Of a DNA stretch of 61,522 nucleotides, positions 40,970 through 50,591 are shown piece by piece; within the stretch, counting starts at the first letter, position 1; each line of letters begins with the position of its first letter. The notes below the pieces were generated by a model, which was not told where the DNA came from, searched no databases, and worked only from the letters and a program-made list of their open reading frames with translations. A program made the translations under genes and the position numbers. The stretch comes from an uncultured bacterium (lineage in GTDB: Bacteria > Bacillota_I > Bacilli_A > RFN20 > CAG-826). The stretch spans positions 1 through 61,522 of the forward strand of contig CASERQ010000006.1 in assembly GCA_949290395.1 (NCBI GenBank). The letters are read 5' to 3'.

Positions 40970-40991
40970 AATTTAATTTTAAAATTAAATT
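40970..40991 (+). promoter_or_regulatory. 22-bp perfect A/T palindrome over the ribF -35
   Basis: Two 11-base halves (AATTTAATTTT and its exact complement) meet at 40980/40981. The predicted ribF -35 (TTTAAA, 40978-40983) is at the centre. An operator is possible; chance is not excluded in A/T-rich DNA. Confidence 0.4.
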
Positions 40992-41006
40992 ACTTTGTCT
41001 TATAAT
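40978..41006 (+). promoter_or_regulatory. promoter of ribF, predicts leaderless mRNA
   Basis: -35 TTTAAA (4/6), 17-base spacer, -10 TATAAT (41001-41006), then 7 bases to ATG 41014. No ribosome-binding site. Confidence 0.6.
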
Positions 41007-41013
41007 AATTTTC

Positions 41014-41916
41014 ATGGAAGTTATATTTTTAAAAGATTTTAACGATATTAAAAAAGATATTGAAGATTTAGGGCTAGTATTAGGCTTTTTTGATGGTGTT
41101 CATGTTGGGCACGTTCAACTTATCAACTTTGCAAGACAAAATACTAAAAAAGGGTCACTTGGCGTTTTTACCTTTGATAAACCTTTAAAAACCATTGAAG
41201 GTTCATTGATGAATATTGAAGATAAAATCGAAGCAATGAGAAGACTTGATGTCGATTATCTCTTCGTTGTTCAATGCGATGATAATTTTAAAGAGATGAG
41301 TTATGTAAAATTCGTCGATACAGTTTTAAAAGTTTTTAATCCATCAAAAATTTTCTGTGGACCTGATTTTAAATTTGGTTATGAAGCAAAAGGTGATGTT
41401 AACTATTTGAAACAAAGATTTGGACAAGTTTATGTTTTAAATTATGTTAATGATCATAATGAAAATAAAATTTCTAGCACTCAAATTAAAGAGCTTATTA
41501 AAAGTGGTGATATGAAAGAAGCCAACATTTATTTAGGACACCCTTATAAAATTCATGGCGCTGTCGTTCATGGATTAAATAATGGTGAAATTATTGGTTT
41601 TCCAACTGCTAACTTACTTCCATCTACAGATTATGTGATTCCAAAAAATGGCGTTTATTTTACAAAAGTAAAAATAAATGGTGAACTCTATATTTCTGTA
41701 ACAAATATTGGAACGCATCCAACAATTGAAAAGTTAAATCAAGCAACAATTGAAACATTTGTTATCGATTATAAAGATTCAATTTATGGCGAAAATATTG
41801 ATTTATATTTCTATAATAGAGAAAGAGATGAAGTTAAATTTAACAGCATCGATGAATTAAAAGCAAAAATTGAAGAAGATGTCGAAAACTGCAAAAATTA
41901 CTTTTTCTTCAAATAA
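41014..41916 (+). CDS. ribF: bifunctional riboflavin kinase / FAD synthetase
   Basis: N-terminal FMN adenylyltransferase (~1-165): LGFFDGVHVGHVQL carries the HxGH nucleotidyltransferase motif and ISSTQIKELIKSG follows. C-terminal riboflavin kinase (~175-300): GFPTANLLP with the Mg/ATP-binding PTAN, GVYFTKVKING, and TNIGTHPTI. Converts riboflavin to FMN and FAD. 300 residues is normal. There is no FMN riboswitch upstream, only a 140-base divergent spacer shared with ttcA. Confidence 0.96.
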   Translation: MEVIFLKDFNDIKKDIEDLGLVLGFFDGVHVGHVQLINFARQNTKKGSLGVFTFDKPLKTIEGSLMNIEDKIEAMRRLDVDYLFVVQCDDNFKEMSYVKFVDTVLKVFNPSKIFCGPDFKFGYEAKGDVNYLKQRFGQVYVLNYVNDHNENKISSTQIKELIKSGDMKEANIYLGHPYKIHGAVVHGLNNGEIIGFPTANLLPSTDYVIPKNGVYFTKVKINGELYISVTNIGTHPTIEKLNQATIETFVIDYKDSIYGENIDLYFYNRERDEVKFNSIDELKAKIEEDVENCKNYFFFK

Positions 41917-42036
41917 ATTTTGTTGCTATTAAGTTGCAAATTTGATAGTTTATTAGGGCTACATTAAACCATGTTTAACGAATCTCCAACGTTTTACATA
42001 GTTTATTGCGAATATTAGTGAAAGGAGAAATTAAAA
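41917..42036 (+). promoter_or_regulatory. rpsO leader with hairpins, possible S15 autoregulatory site
   Basis: A 120-base leader precedes rpsO. It contains a TTAAAC-CAT-GTTTAA hairpin (41964-41978) and a possible AACG/CGTT pairing (41977-41993) before AAAGGAG. S15 represses its own mRNA in several bacteria through structured leaders of differing form; whether this one does is unknown. Confidence 0.35.
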
Positions 42037-42306
42037 ATGGCATTAGAAAAGAAAGTTAAAGCTGAAGTTGTAAAGAAATTTGGTGCTAACGAAAAAGACA
42101 CAGGTTCTGTTCAAGTCCAAGTCGCTTTACTCACAAAAAGAATTCAAGATTTAACAGCTCACTTAAAAAAGAATGACAAAGACCACACAGCAAGAAGAAG
42201 TCTACTTATCCTTGTTGGTCAAAGAAAATCATTACTTTCTTACCTTGAAAAGCAAGATAGAGATGCTTACTTAAAGCTCATTGCTGAACTCGGATTAAGA
42301 AAATAA
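42037..42306 (+). CDS. rpsO: 30S ribosomal protein S15
   Basis: 89 residues, the standard length. DTGSVQVQVALLTKRIQDLT, then HLKKNDKDHTARRSLLILVG and RKSLLSYL, are near-consensus S15. Binds the 16S central domain early in 30S assembly. GAAAGGAG precedes the ATG. A strong terminator follows; pnp, its usual neighbour, is 5 kb downstream here. Confidence 0.98.
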   Translation: MALEKKVKAEVVKKFGANEKDTGSVQVQVALLTKRIQDLTAHLKKNDKDHTARRSLLILVGQRKSLLSYLEKQDRDAYLKLIAELGLRK

Positions 42307-42325
42307 GAAATGAAAGTTCATTAAA

Positions 42326-42354
42326 AAGGCTCTATAATTTATAGAGTCTTTTTT
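42326..42354 (+). terminator. strong terminator after rpsO
   Basis: AAGGCTCTATA (42326-42336) and TATAGAGTCTT (42340-42350, one G-U) with a 3-base loop, then T to 42354. The stem itself contains TATAAT at 42333-42338, a possible -10 for the next gene. Confidence 0.85.
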
Positions 42355-42358
42355 ATTT

Positions 42359-44104
42359 ATGGTAAGTTCGTACTCTTATATTAAATACTTTAAGAAGGAA
42401 TTTATATTAGGTCCTACTTTTAAAATGCTTGAAGTAGCTTTTGAGTTACTTATGCCATTTCTAATGTCTTATATAATTGACACAGGCATTATGGCTGCCG
42501 AACAATATGGAGACTATACAAAAATTGTTTTACCTGGAATCATTATTTTTCTTTTTGCTGTTTTAGGACTTTGTTCAACTCTTGTTTGTCAACATTTTGC
42601 TTCCATTGCTTCTCAAGGATTTGGAACGCGACTTAGAAATGCACTTTTTGAAAAAATAATGAATATGTCTTTAAGAAATGTTGAACTTATTGGCAAAGGA
42701 AACTTAAACACTGCTTTAAGTAATGATATCAATCGTCTGCAGGTTTCAGTTGCGATGATGATTCGACTGGTTTTAAGAGCGCCAGCCATTGTTATTGGTT
42801 CATTGATTTGTGCTTTTATTATTGACTGGCAAGTAGCGTTAATCTTTTTGGGGGTTGTTGTTTTAATTTCTATAGTTTTATTTATTATTTTGTTTTTATC
42901 ATCAAAAAAAGTTGTTCTTATTCAAAAGAAAGTTGATGAACTTGTAACTTTAACAAATGATTCTTTAAATGGCATGAGAGTTATTAAAGCATTCAATAAC
43001 GAAAAAGTAGAAGTTAATAAATTTAAAAACAAAACCAAAAGTTATTATGATGAGATGAAAAGCGTCAACTTCATTAATGCTTTAACAAATCCATTAACTT
43101 TTTTAATTATTAATATTGCAATTTTACTTGTTGTTTATTTCTCAAAAGATCAAATAATTTATGAAGGAATATTAACAACAGGTGAACTTACAAGTTTAAT
43201 TCAATACCTCAATCAATGTTTCGTTGCTTTAATTGCAGTTAGTAATTTAGTAATTATTTTTACTCGAGCATTTGCTAGTAAAAAAAGAGTAGATTATCTA
43301 CTCAATTTAAAAGAAGATTTAGAAAATAATCCTAAATTTGCGCCATTTTCTATTCAAAATGGAGAAAATTTAATCAAGTTTGATGATGTTAGTTTTCATT
43401 ATAATGAGGGTGAAAATAATGTCGTTAAAAACTTAAATTTTGATATTTTTAAAGGCGAAAAAGTTGGAATAATTGGCGGAACCGGAAGTGGTAAAACTAC
43501 ACTCATAAAACTTATTGAAAGATTTTTTGATAGAAGTAACGGAACCATTTTTTATAAAAGTAAAGATATCAAAGATTATGATTTAAACGCACTTCATCAA
43601 GAAATAAGTTTAGTTAATCAAAAAGCAGTTCTTTTTAAAGGTACAATCAGATCTAACTTACAAATTGCTAAAAAAGATGCTACAGAAGAAGAGATGATAG
43701 AAGCTTTAAAAGAAGCCTGCGCTTATGATTTTGTAAAAAAATTCCCTGATTTTTTAGACCATGAAGTTGAAGAAAGTGGAAAGAATTTTAGTGGTGGCCA
43801 AAGACAAAGACTTTCAATTGCTCGCGCTCTTCTTAAAAAATCAGAGATTTTAATTTTAGACGATTCAACAAGCGCTCTAGATTATTTAACTGAAAAAGAA
43901 CTTAAAAATAATGTTTTTCATAAGAGTGATTTAACAACACTTGTTATTGCTCAAAGAGTTTCATCAATTATAAACTGCGACAAAATTATTGTTATGTATC
44001 ATGGTGAAGTTGAAAATATTGGAACTCATGAAGAACTTTTAAAGAAGAGTTCGGTTTATAAAGAAATTTATCTTTCACAATATGGAGAAGAAAATGTCAA
44101 TTAA
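42359..44104 (+). CDS. ABC exporter half-transporter, degenerate-site subunit
   Basis: 581 residues: six-helix exporter membrane domain (~15-310) plus ATPase domain. Walker A GGTGSGKTT, Q-loop LVNQKAVLF, signature FSGGQRQRLS, Walker B ILILDDSTSALD. The residue after the Walker-B Asp is Asp instead of the catalytic Glu, as in the non-catalytic half of BmrCD/LmrCD-type heterodimers. The partner overlaps its end. Substrate (drug, lipid or peptide) cannot be told. No ribosome-binding site: the ATG is 4 bases after the rpsO terminator. Confidence 0.92.
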   Translation: MVSSYSYIKYFKKEFILGPTFKMLEVAFELLMPFLMSYIIDTGIMAAEQYGDYTKIVLPGIIIFLFAVLGLCSTLVCQHFASIASQGFGTRLRNALFEKIMNMSLRNVELIGKGNLNTALSNDINRLQVSVAMMIRLVLRAPAIVIGSLICAFIIDWQVALIFLGVVVLISIVLFIILFLSSKKVVLIQKKVDELVTLTNDSLNGMRVIKAFNNEKVEVNKFKNKTKSYYDEMKSVNFINALTNPLTFLIINIAILLVVYFSKDQIIYEGILTTGELTSLIQYLNQCFVALIAVSNLVIIFTRAFASKKRVDYLLNLKEDLENNPKFAPFSIQNGENLIKFDDVSFHYNEGENNVVKNLNFDIFKGEKVGIIGGTGSGKTTLIKLIERFFDRSNGTIFYKSKDIKDYDLNALHQEISLVNQKAVLFKGTIRSNLQIAKKDATEEEMIEALKEACAYDFVKKFPDFLDHEVEESGKNFSGGQRQRLSIARALLKKSEILILDDSTSALDYLTEKELKNNVFHKSDLTTLVIAQRVSSIINCDKIIVMYHGEVENIGTHEELLKKSSVYKEIYLSQYGEENVN

Positions 44105-45860
44105 GGCGAGATTATTTACATATATTAAAAGATATCCTCTTTATTTAGTTTTTTCTTTATTTGCTGCTTTGATTTTTGTTACGGCTATGTGTATCACTCC
44201 ATATCTTGTTGGAAAAGCAATTGATGAGATAACTTATTTCCTCCAAGATAATACTGTGGATTTAAGTTGCAATTTCTTATTTTACCTTATTTTTGCAGGG
44301 ATTTTAGTTGTATTGGTTCTAATTTTTGAATTTTTATTTGAATATATTAACTCTATTTTTGTTGAAAAAATTAGTAAAGATTTAAAAGATGATGTCTTTA
44401 CAAAACTTAACGAAGTCCCAATTTCATATATTGATCAAAACGCTCATGGCGACCTTGTTTCAAGGGTTATCAATGATACAGACAATATTAATGTTGCTTT
44501 AGTGAGTGGTTTCAGACAGCTTTATCAAGGCATCATCCAAATTCTTGTAACTTTTATTGTTATGTTTATTTTGAACTGGATTTTAGGAATTGTAGTTGTT
44601 GTTTTAACACCTCTTGGATTTTTAATTTCTTATAAATTAGCTCATAAAACCAATAAATATTTTAAGGGCCAAGCTAAAATTGTTGGGGAACTAGGAGCAA
44701 CAAGCCTTGAATATATTAATAATATTGACCTTGTTAAATCCTATAAGTTCGAAAAAGAAATTATTGATGAATTTGCTTCAAAAAATGCAGATTTATATAA
44801 AGTTGGACAAAAAGCTCAATTTTCTGGTAGTTTAACGAACCCAATTACTCGTCTTATTAATAATTCAACCTATGCAATTGTTGGAATGATAGCTGCAGTT
44901 TTATGTGCCCTTTCTTTCAACAATAGTTCAATGATTTTAGGAGCCAGTTGTACAGTTGGAACAGTTTTGACTTTTATCCAATTTTCGAACCAATTTGCAA
45001 AACCATTTAATGAAATATCAAGTTGCATCCCGGAAATTCAAACCGGATATTCTTCACTTTTAAGATTAAATAAGATTTTAAACGAAGACAACGATGTTAA
45101 TTTAGGTAAAGAAAATTTAGGAGAAGAAGTGAAAACTATTGATTTTAATAATATAAGTTTTGGCTACGAAAAAGATAAAATTATTATAAAAGATTTTAAT
45201 GTTAACATCAAAGAAGGCGAAAAAATTGCGATTGTTGGGCCTACAGGGTGTGGAAAAACAACTATTATTAATTTATTGCTTCGTTTTTATGATCCGGTTT
45301 CTGGAAATATTTCTTTTAATAACGTCGATACAAAAGATATTAAGAAAGAAAGTTTAAGAAGTGTCTTTGGAATGGTTTTACAAGATACATGGATTTTTTC
45401 TGGGACAGTTAGAGAAAATATAACTTATGCAAAAAGAGATGCAAGCGAAGAAGATATTATAGAGGCTTGTAAAAAGAGTAATTGCTTAGATTTTATTGAA
45501 CGTTTACCAAATGGATTCGATACTTATATTGATGATTATTCTGGACTTAGTGTTGGACAAAAACAACTTATTTCAATTGCTCGAGTTATGCTAGTTAATC
45601 CTAAGATTATGATTCTTGATGAAGCAACAAGTAACATCGATACAAGAACCGAAATGAAAATTTCAAAAGCTTTCAACATCTTAATGAAAGGTAAAACTTC
45701 CTTTGTTATTGCTCATAGATTATCGACAATTGTAAATAGCGATCTCATCCTTGTTATGAAAGATGGAGCCATAATTGAACAAGGTAAACACGAAGAATTA
45801 CTTAATAAAAAAGGTTTCTATTATGAACTATATAATGCTCAATACGCTCAAAATAATTGA
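44094..45860 (+). CDS. ABC exporter half-transporter, catalytic subunit
   Basis: The start at 44094 (MSIKARLFTY) has GGAG at 44086-44089 and is preferred over the ATG at 44082; it overlaps the previous gene by 11 bases. Six-helix membrane domain, then Walker A GPTGCGKTT, Q-loop VLQDTWIFSG, signature LSVGQKQLIS, Walker B IMILDEATSNID with the catalytic Glu, and H-loop AHRL. Together with the previous protein it forms a heterodimeric multidrug/lipid-type exporter of the LmrCD/BmrCD class. Substrate unknown. Confidence 0.93.
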   Translation: MSIKARLFTYIKRYPLYLVFSLFAALIFVTAMCITPYLVGKAIDEITYFLQDNTVDLSCNFLFYLIFAGILVVLVLIFEFLFEYINSIFVEKISKDLKDDVFTKLNEVPISYIDQNAHGDLVSRVINDTDNINVALVSGFRQLYQGIIQILVTFIVMFILNWILGIVVVVLTPLGFLISYKLAHKTNKYFKGQAKIVGELGATSLEYINNIDLVKSYKFEKEIIDEFASKNADLYKVGQKAQFSGSLTNPITRLINNSTYAIVGMIAAVLCALSFNNSSMILGASCTVGTVLTFIQFSNQFAKPFNEISSCIPEIQTGYSSLLRLNKILNEDNDVNLGKENLGEEVKTIDFNNISFGYEKDKIIIKDFNVNIKEGEKIAIVGPTGCGKTTIINLLLRFYDPVSGNISFNNVDTKDIKKESLRSVFGMVLQDTWIFSGTVRENITYAKRDASEEDIIEACKKSNCLDFIERLPNGFDTYIDDYSGLSVGQKQLISIARVMLVNPKIMILDEATSNIDTRTEMKISKAFNILMKGKTSFVIAHRLSTIVNSDLILVMKDGAIIEQGKHEELLNKKGFYYELYNAQYAQNN

Positions 45861-45937
45861 GATTTGCAGGGTTTTTGATTCCGATATATATTATTTTTCT
45901 CATTATTAAAAGTTATTTAAAGTAAAAACTAATATGA

Positions 45938-45943
45938 TATAAT
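45938..45943 (+). promoter_or_regulatory. -10 box of uppP
   Basis: TATAAT ends 11 bases before ATG 45955, so the mRNA leader would be about 5 bases or none. No ribosome-binding site. Confidence 0.5.
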
Positions 45944-45954
45944 AATCACTGCTT

Positions 45955-46854
45955 ATGGAAGTCTTTATCGTAATTTTACAAGCACTACTTTATGGCGTAG
46001 TAGAAGGCATAACTGAATGGCTTCCAATTTCTTCAACTGGACATTTAATAATTCTTGATAGTGCATTTAAACTTAATGAAACTTATCCAGAATTTTGGGA
46101 TTTCTTTTTAGTTGTCATTCAACTTGGAGCGATTCTAGCTGTTATTGTTAGATTTTTTAAAGAACTTAATCCAATTAATCCTAAACTTAATAAAGAAGAA
46201 AGAAATACAATTTGGAAAACTTGGCTTAAAATTTTAATTGGCGTAATTCCAGTAGCTTTTATTGCATTAATTTTAGAATTTACTGGTGCTTCAGATTACT
46301 TAGATAACACACTAGTTGTTGCAATCGCACTTTTAATTTATGGCATTATTTTTATTGTTTTAGAAACATTTATAAAAAAAGATCAAAAGAATTTCTTTAT
46401 TGCTAGAGAAGTTGGTCTTTTACCAAGCGGAGCAACTTATTTTAAATATGATTCAACCAAAGATTTAACTTATAAAATTGCTTTCTTTATTGGATGCGCG
46501 CAAATTTTAAGTTTAATTCCTGGTACTTCAAGAAGTGGCGTAACAATTGTTGCTGCTCTTTTACTTGGCTGTTCTAGAACTTGTGGAGCTGAATATAGTT
46601 TTTATCTTTCAATTCCTGTAATGCTTGGAGCAAGTTTTCTTAAATTTATTTCTTTTATGACAAGTGGAGTTACATGGGATTTAAACATGACACTTTATCT
46701 TGTTTTTGGCTTGTTATCAGCGTTTATTACTTCTCTAATTATCATTAATACTTTAATGAAATTTGTTAAGAAACATACTTTCATTGGGTTTGGATATTAT
46801 AGAATTCTACTTGCTGTAGTTTTATTTATTCTTTTTGGAGTTGGGGTTTTATAA
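45955..46854 (+). CDS. uppP: undecaprenyl-diphosphatase UppP/BacA
   Basis: Polytopic membrane protein of 299 residues with both catalytic signatures: VEGITEWLPISSTGHLI (Glu-rich motif, ~18-34) and IPGTSRSGVTIVAALLLG (PGxSRSG). Dephosphorylates undecaprenyl diphosphate so that the lipid carrier can be reused; often confers bacitracin tolerance. Complements uppS in this window. The next gene begins two bases after its stop codon. Confidence 0.97.
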   Translation: MEVFIVILQALLYGVVEGITEWLPISSTGHLIILDSAFKLNETYPEFWDFFLVVIQLGAILAVIVRFFKELNPINPKLNKEERNTIWKTWLKILIGVIPVAFIALILEFTGASDYLDNTLVVAIALLIYGIIFIVLETFIKKDQKNFFIAREVGLLPSGATYFKYDSTKDLTYKIAFFIGCAQILSLIPGTSRSGVTIVAALLLGCSRTCGAEYSFYLSIPVMLGASFLKFISFMTSGVTWDLNMTLYLVFGLLSAFITSLIIINTLMKFVKKHTFIGFGYYRILLAVVLFILFGVGVL

Positions 46855-46855
46855 A

Positions 46856-47530
46856 ATGGCAAATAATTACAAAATTATCGATATTGATACGTGGAATCGT
46901 AAATCACAATATTTATGGTTTAATTCATTTATGAATCCAACATATGGGATTGATGTCAAGATGGATGTTACGAATCTTGTCAATTATTCTAAAAAAACTA
47001 AGACTTCATTTTTTATTAACTTTTTGTACTGTTTAACTGTAGCTTTAAATGAAGTTGAAGAATTTAGGCTTCGTTATGTAAATGGAGAAGTTCGTTTATA
47101 TGATTACATTAATCCAACTTACACCATTAAATGTATCGATGGAACATATAATAATGGCAGACACGAATTCACAAAAAGCTACTCAGTTTTTTATAAAAGA
47201 ACAAAAGAAGTGTTAGATTTTCAGAAAAATAACACAAATCATCGCGAAAACTATAATGATAGTGCTTTTTATGATGAATTTTATTTCTCATGTTTAACTA
47301 ATCTTGATTTTATTGGTATGACTCATCCAATGACTTACACTGATAAATCTTCTCAAAGTTGTACAAGAGCCCTTTGGGGTAAATATAGCCTTGAAAATGA
47401 TAGATACAAAATGACTTTAAACTTAACCGCTTCCCATGCACTTGTTGATGGAATGCCAATGGCAGAAGGCTTTAATTTAACCCAGTTTATAATTGATAAT
47501 TTCGAAACTTTCATCAAAGAAAATAATTAA
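46856..47530 (+). CDS. chloramphenicol acetyltransferase-like (type A) acyltransferase
   Basis: The start at 46856 (MANNYKIIDI) gives 224 residues, the usual type A CAT size. YKIIDIDTWNRKSQYLWFNS resembles the CAT opening, FRLRYVNGEVRLYDYINPTY the strand-rich middle, and SHALVDGMP (His ~194) corresponds to the catalytic HHxxxDG block, with Ser in place of the first His. The catalytic His and Asp-Gly are kept, so an acetyl-CoA-dependent acyltransferase is likely; chloramphenicol as substrate is not established. It may be co-transcribed with uppP. Confidence 0.8.
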   Translation: MANNYKIIDIDTWNRKSQYLWFNSFMNPTYGIDVKMDVTNLVNYSKKTKTSFFINFLYCLTVALNEVEEFRLRYVNGEVRLYDYINPTYTIKCIDGTYNNGRHEFTKSYSVFYKRTKEVLDFQKNNTNHRENYNDSAFYDEFYFSCLTNLDFIGMTHPMTYTDKSSQSCTRALWGKYSLENDRYKMTLNLTASHALVDGMPMAEGFNLTQFIIDNFETFIKENN

Positions 47531-47556
47531 ATTTTAGTAAAATTTAATGGTGACTT

Positions 47557-47584
47557 TTTCAAGCCTATAACTTGAAATTTTTTT
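47557..47584 (+). terminator. terminator after CAT-like gene
   Basis: TTTCAAG (47557-47563) and CTTGAAA (47571-47577), loop of 7, followed by seven T. Confidence 0.8.
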
Positions 47585-47656
47585 AATGTTTTTTTAAGTG
47601 AAATCTTGTCCTAATAAGTGTAAAATACTTTTGTTTATATTGTTAGGAAAAAAGAG

Positions 47657-50008
47657 ATGAAAAAAGTATTTGAATTAGAATTTTTTGGAAAAAAGCTTGT
47701 TGTTGAAACTGGCGAAATTGCCAAACAAGCAGATGGTGCAGTATTTGTAAGATTTAATGATACTGTCGTTTTATCAACAGTTTGTTGTAGTGATGAACCA
47801 AAAGAAGGAGATTTCTTTCCTTTAACTGTTGGTTATGAGGAAAAACAATACGCTATTGGAAGAATTCCTGGCGGATTTTTACGTAGAGAAGGTAGACCTG
47901 GAGAACATGCAACTTTAACTGCAAGATTAATTGATCGTCCAATTCGACCAATGTTCCCAGAAGGATTTAGAAATGAAGTCCAAATTGTTAACACAGTCAT
48001 GAGCGTCGATCTTGATGCAACTCCTGAAATGACAGCTATGTTTGGCTCTTCATTAGCACTTTCAATCAGTGATATTCCTTTTGATGGACCAATTGCTGGA
48101 GTTTATGTTGGAAGAGTTAATGGCGAATTCGTTATTAATCCAAGTGTTGAAGAAAGAGAAAAAAGCGATCTTAATTTAGCAGTTGCTGGTACAGCAGAAG
48201 CTATCAACATGGTTGAAGCAGGTGCTAATGAATTAAGTGAAGATGTAATGCTTGATGCTATCATGTTTGGTCATGAAGCAATCAAAAAGTTATGCAACTT
48301 CCAAAAAGAAATCGCTAACGAAATCGGAAAAGCAAAAAGAGAAGTTTCTTTATATGCTCCAGACGAAGTCATCAAAAACGATATTTATTCAAGAATTTAT
48401 GACAAAATGGTCAAATCAATCTCCATTTTCGATAAACTTGAAAGACAAAACGCAATTGATGCTCTTAAAAAAGAAATTATCGATGACTATGATGCAAGAA
48501 GTTATAAAGATGAAAAAGATCACCGTTTAACAATGCTCATGGTTAACGACATCTTAGAAAAGATGGTCGCTGACGAAGTTAGAAGATTAATTACAGTTGA
48601 AAAAATCAGACCTGATGGAAGAAAAGTCGATGAAATTAGACCACTTGATGCAAAAGTAGATTTACTTCCTAGAGTTCACGGCTCTGCAATGTTTACAAGA
48701 GGCCAAACTCAAGTTATCTCAACTTGTACATTAGGTATTAAAGATGATGAACAAATCTTAGAAAGTTTATCTCCAGAAGATCACAAGAGATGGATGCATC
48801 ATTATAATTTCCCACCTTTCTCAGTTGGTGAAATTGGTAGAATGGGAACTCCAGGCAGAAGAGAAATTGGGCACGGTGCTTTAGGAGAAAGAGCTTTAAG
48901 TTATGTTCTCCCAAGTGAAGATGAATTCCCATACACAATAAGATGTGTTGCAGAAGTTTGTGAATCAAATGGTTCCTCTTCTCAAGCTTCAATATGTGCT
49001 TCGTGTATGGCTTTAATGGCAGCAGGTGTTCCAATTAAGAGAATGGTTAGTGGAATTGCAATGGGCTTAATTACAAGTGGACCACTTGATGGAAATCACC
49101 CTTATACAATCCTTACAGATATTCAAGGCTTAGAAGATCACTTTGGAGATATGGACTTCAAAGTTGCTGGAACAGAAGTTGGTGTTACCGCTTTACAAAT
49201 GGATATTAAAATTAAAGGTGTTACTAGAGAGATTTTACATGATGCTTTAATGCAAGCTCATAATGCAAGAGCAGAAATTAGAGAAGTTATGTCAAAAGCA
49301 ATTAGTGAACCAAGAAAAGAATTATCTGAATACGCTCCTAAGTTTGAAACATTCTACATCGACAAAGATAAGATCAAAGATGTTATTGGAAGTGGCGGAA
49401 AAGTTATTAATGACATTATCGAAAGATGTAACGATGTTAAAATCGATATCGAAGATGATGGAAAAGTTACAATTTACCATACTGATAAAGATTCAATCGC
49501 TAAAGCAAAAGGAATTATTGAAAGCATTGTTAGAGAAGTTGAAGTTGGTGAAGTTTTTGAAGGCGAAGTTACTCGTGTTGAAAACTATGGCGCTTTCGTA
49601 AAATTATTTGGTGATAAAGAAGGCTTATGCCATGTCTCCGCTTTAAGTAATGGATATGTTAAAGACGCTCATGATTTTGTTAAAGTAGGCGACACTTTAA
49701 AGGTTAAAGTAATCGATGTTGACGATCATGGAAAAATCAAATTATCCCACAAAGAATTTGATGATACTGTAAGCGAAAAACCTAATGATAACTTCAAAAA
49801 ACCTGCAGAACGCAAAGATTTTTCTAAAAAACCACACTCAAATCCAAGAAATAAAAACTTTGAAAGAAAAGAAAAAAAAGAAAATGATTTAGATGGTTTT
49901 AAAGAATTCAAGAAAGAAGAAGTATTAGCTACTCCAAAAAAAGAAGAACCAAAAGTTGAAGCTGAAGAAAAGAAAAGTGGATTATTTGGTTTCTTAAAGA
50001 AAAAATAA
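47657..50008 (+). CDS. pnp: polyribonucleotide nucleotidyltransferase (PNPase)
   Basis: 3'-5' phosphorolytic exoribonuclease. First RNase PH domain ~1-215 ([20 protein letters not shown]), helical domain, second RNase PH domain ~310-540 ([16 protein letters not shown], then [18 protein letters not shown] in divergent form, MDFKVAGT), KH ([15 protein letters not shown], ~573-587) and S1 ([20 protein letters not shown], ~630-700). A basic/acidic tail of ~75 residues ends the protein. Upstream of yfcE (1-base gap) and the RNase J-like gene. Confidence 0.97.
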   Translation: MKKVFELEFFGKKLVVETGEIAKQADGAVFVRFNDTVVLSTVCCSDEPKEGDFFPLTVGYEEKQYAIGRIPGGFLRREGRPGEHATLTARLIDRPIRPMFPEGFRNEVQIVNTVMSVDLDATPEMTAMFGSSLALSISDIPFDGPIAGVYVGRVNGEFVINPSVEEREKSDLNLAVAGTAEAINMVEAGANELSEDVMLDAIMFGHEAIKKLCNFQKEIANEIGKAKREVSLYAPDEVIKNDIYSRIYDKMVKSISIFDKLERQNAIDALKKEIIDDYDARSYKDEKDHRLTMLMVNDILEKMVADEVRRLITVEKIRPDGRKVDEIRPLDAKVDLLPRVHGSAMFTRGQTQVISTCTLGIKDDEQILESLSPEDHKRWMHHYNFPPFSVGEIGRMGTPGRREIGHGALGERALSYVLPSEDEFPYTIRCVAEVCESNGSSSQASICASCMALMAAGVPIKRMVSGIAMGLITSGPLDGNHPYTILTDIQGLEDHFGDMDFKVAGTEVGVTALQMDIKIKGVTREILHDALMQAHNARAEIREVMSKAISEPRKELSEYAPKFETFYIDKDKIKDVIGSGGKVINDIIERCNDVKIDIEDDGKVTIYHTDKDSIAKAKGIIESIVREVEVGEVFEGEVTRVENYGAFVKLFGDKEGLCHVSALSNGYVKDAHDFVKVGDTLKVKVIDVDDHGKIKLSHKEFDDTVSEKPNDNFKKPAERKDFSKKPHSNPRNKNFERKEKKENDLDGFKEFKKEEVLATPKKEEPKVEAEEKKSGLFGFLKKK

Positions 50009-50009
50009 G

Positions 50010-50558
50010 ATGAAGATTTTAATTGCTAGCGATTTACATGGTTCAGTTGAATCTAGTAATAAAATTCTTGAATTAGATTCTAAATTTAATTTTGAAAAAA
50101 TAATTTTACTTGGTGATATTAATTTTAGCGGAGCACGTAACGTGCCTCCGCAAGATTATTATCCAATTTCAGTTTGTGAAAACTTATCAAAAGTAAAAGA
50201 CAAACTTGAAATCATTCGCGGTAATTGTGATTCAAGAGTCGATGAATTTGTTTTTGGAATCAAATTTGAAGACTTAAAACATATTAAAATTGGAAATCAT
50301 CGAGTTATTCTTACTCACGGTGATTTATATAACGAAGAAAACTTGCTTTTAATGCGTGGCGATATTTTTATGTATGGCCACACACATATTTTTGAACTTG
50401 AAAAGAGAAATGATGGTTATTATGTTTTAAATCCAGGGAGTTTAACTTTGCCTAAAAATAATAACCCAAAAACATACGCAATCTATGATTTAGATAAAGA
50501 AGAAATCACCCTTTATGATATTAATGATAAAGTTTTAAAAACTCTTGAACTTAACTAA
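50010..50558 (+). CDS. yfcE: YfcE/MJ0936-type metallophosphodiesterase
   Basis: 182 residues with the calcineurin-like motifs in order: ASDLHGS (DxH), LLGDINF (GD), IRGNCDS (GNxD variant), THGDLYN and YGHTHIF (GHxH). Hydrolyses phosphodiesters with Mn2+ in related proteins; the cellular substrate is unknown. One base separates it from pnp, so the two are co-transcribed. Confidence 0.93.
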   Translation: MKILIASDLHGSVESSNKILELDSKFNFEKIILLGDINFSGARNVPPQDYYPISVCENLSKVKDKLEIIRGNCDSRVDEFVFGIKFEDLKHIKIGNHRVILTHGDLYNEENLLLMRGDIFMYGHTHIFELEKRNDGYYVLNPGSLTLPKNNNPKTYAIYDLDKEEITLYDINDKVLKTLELN

Positions 50559-50591
50559 TTATTTTTATATATTAAGCACGTAAATAGAAAT

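Noticed and set aside
40873-41013. FMN riboswitch before ribF
   Set aside because: The spacer is only about 140 bases, lacks the conserved RFN elements, and the predicted +1 is on the start codon.
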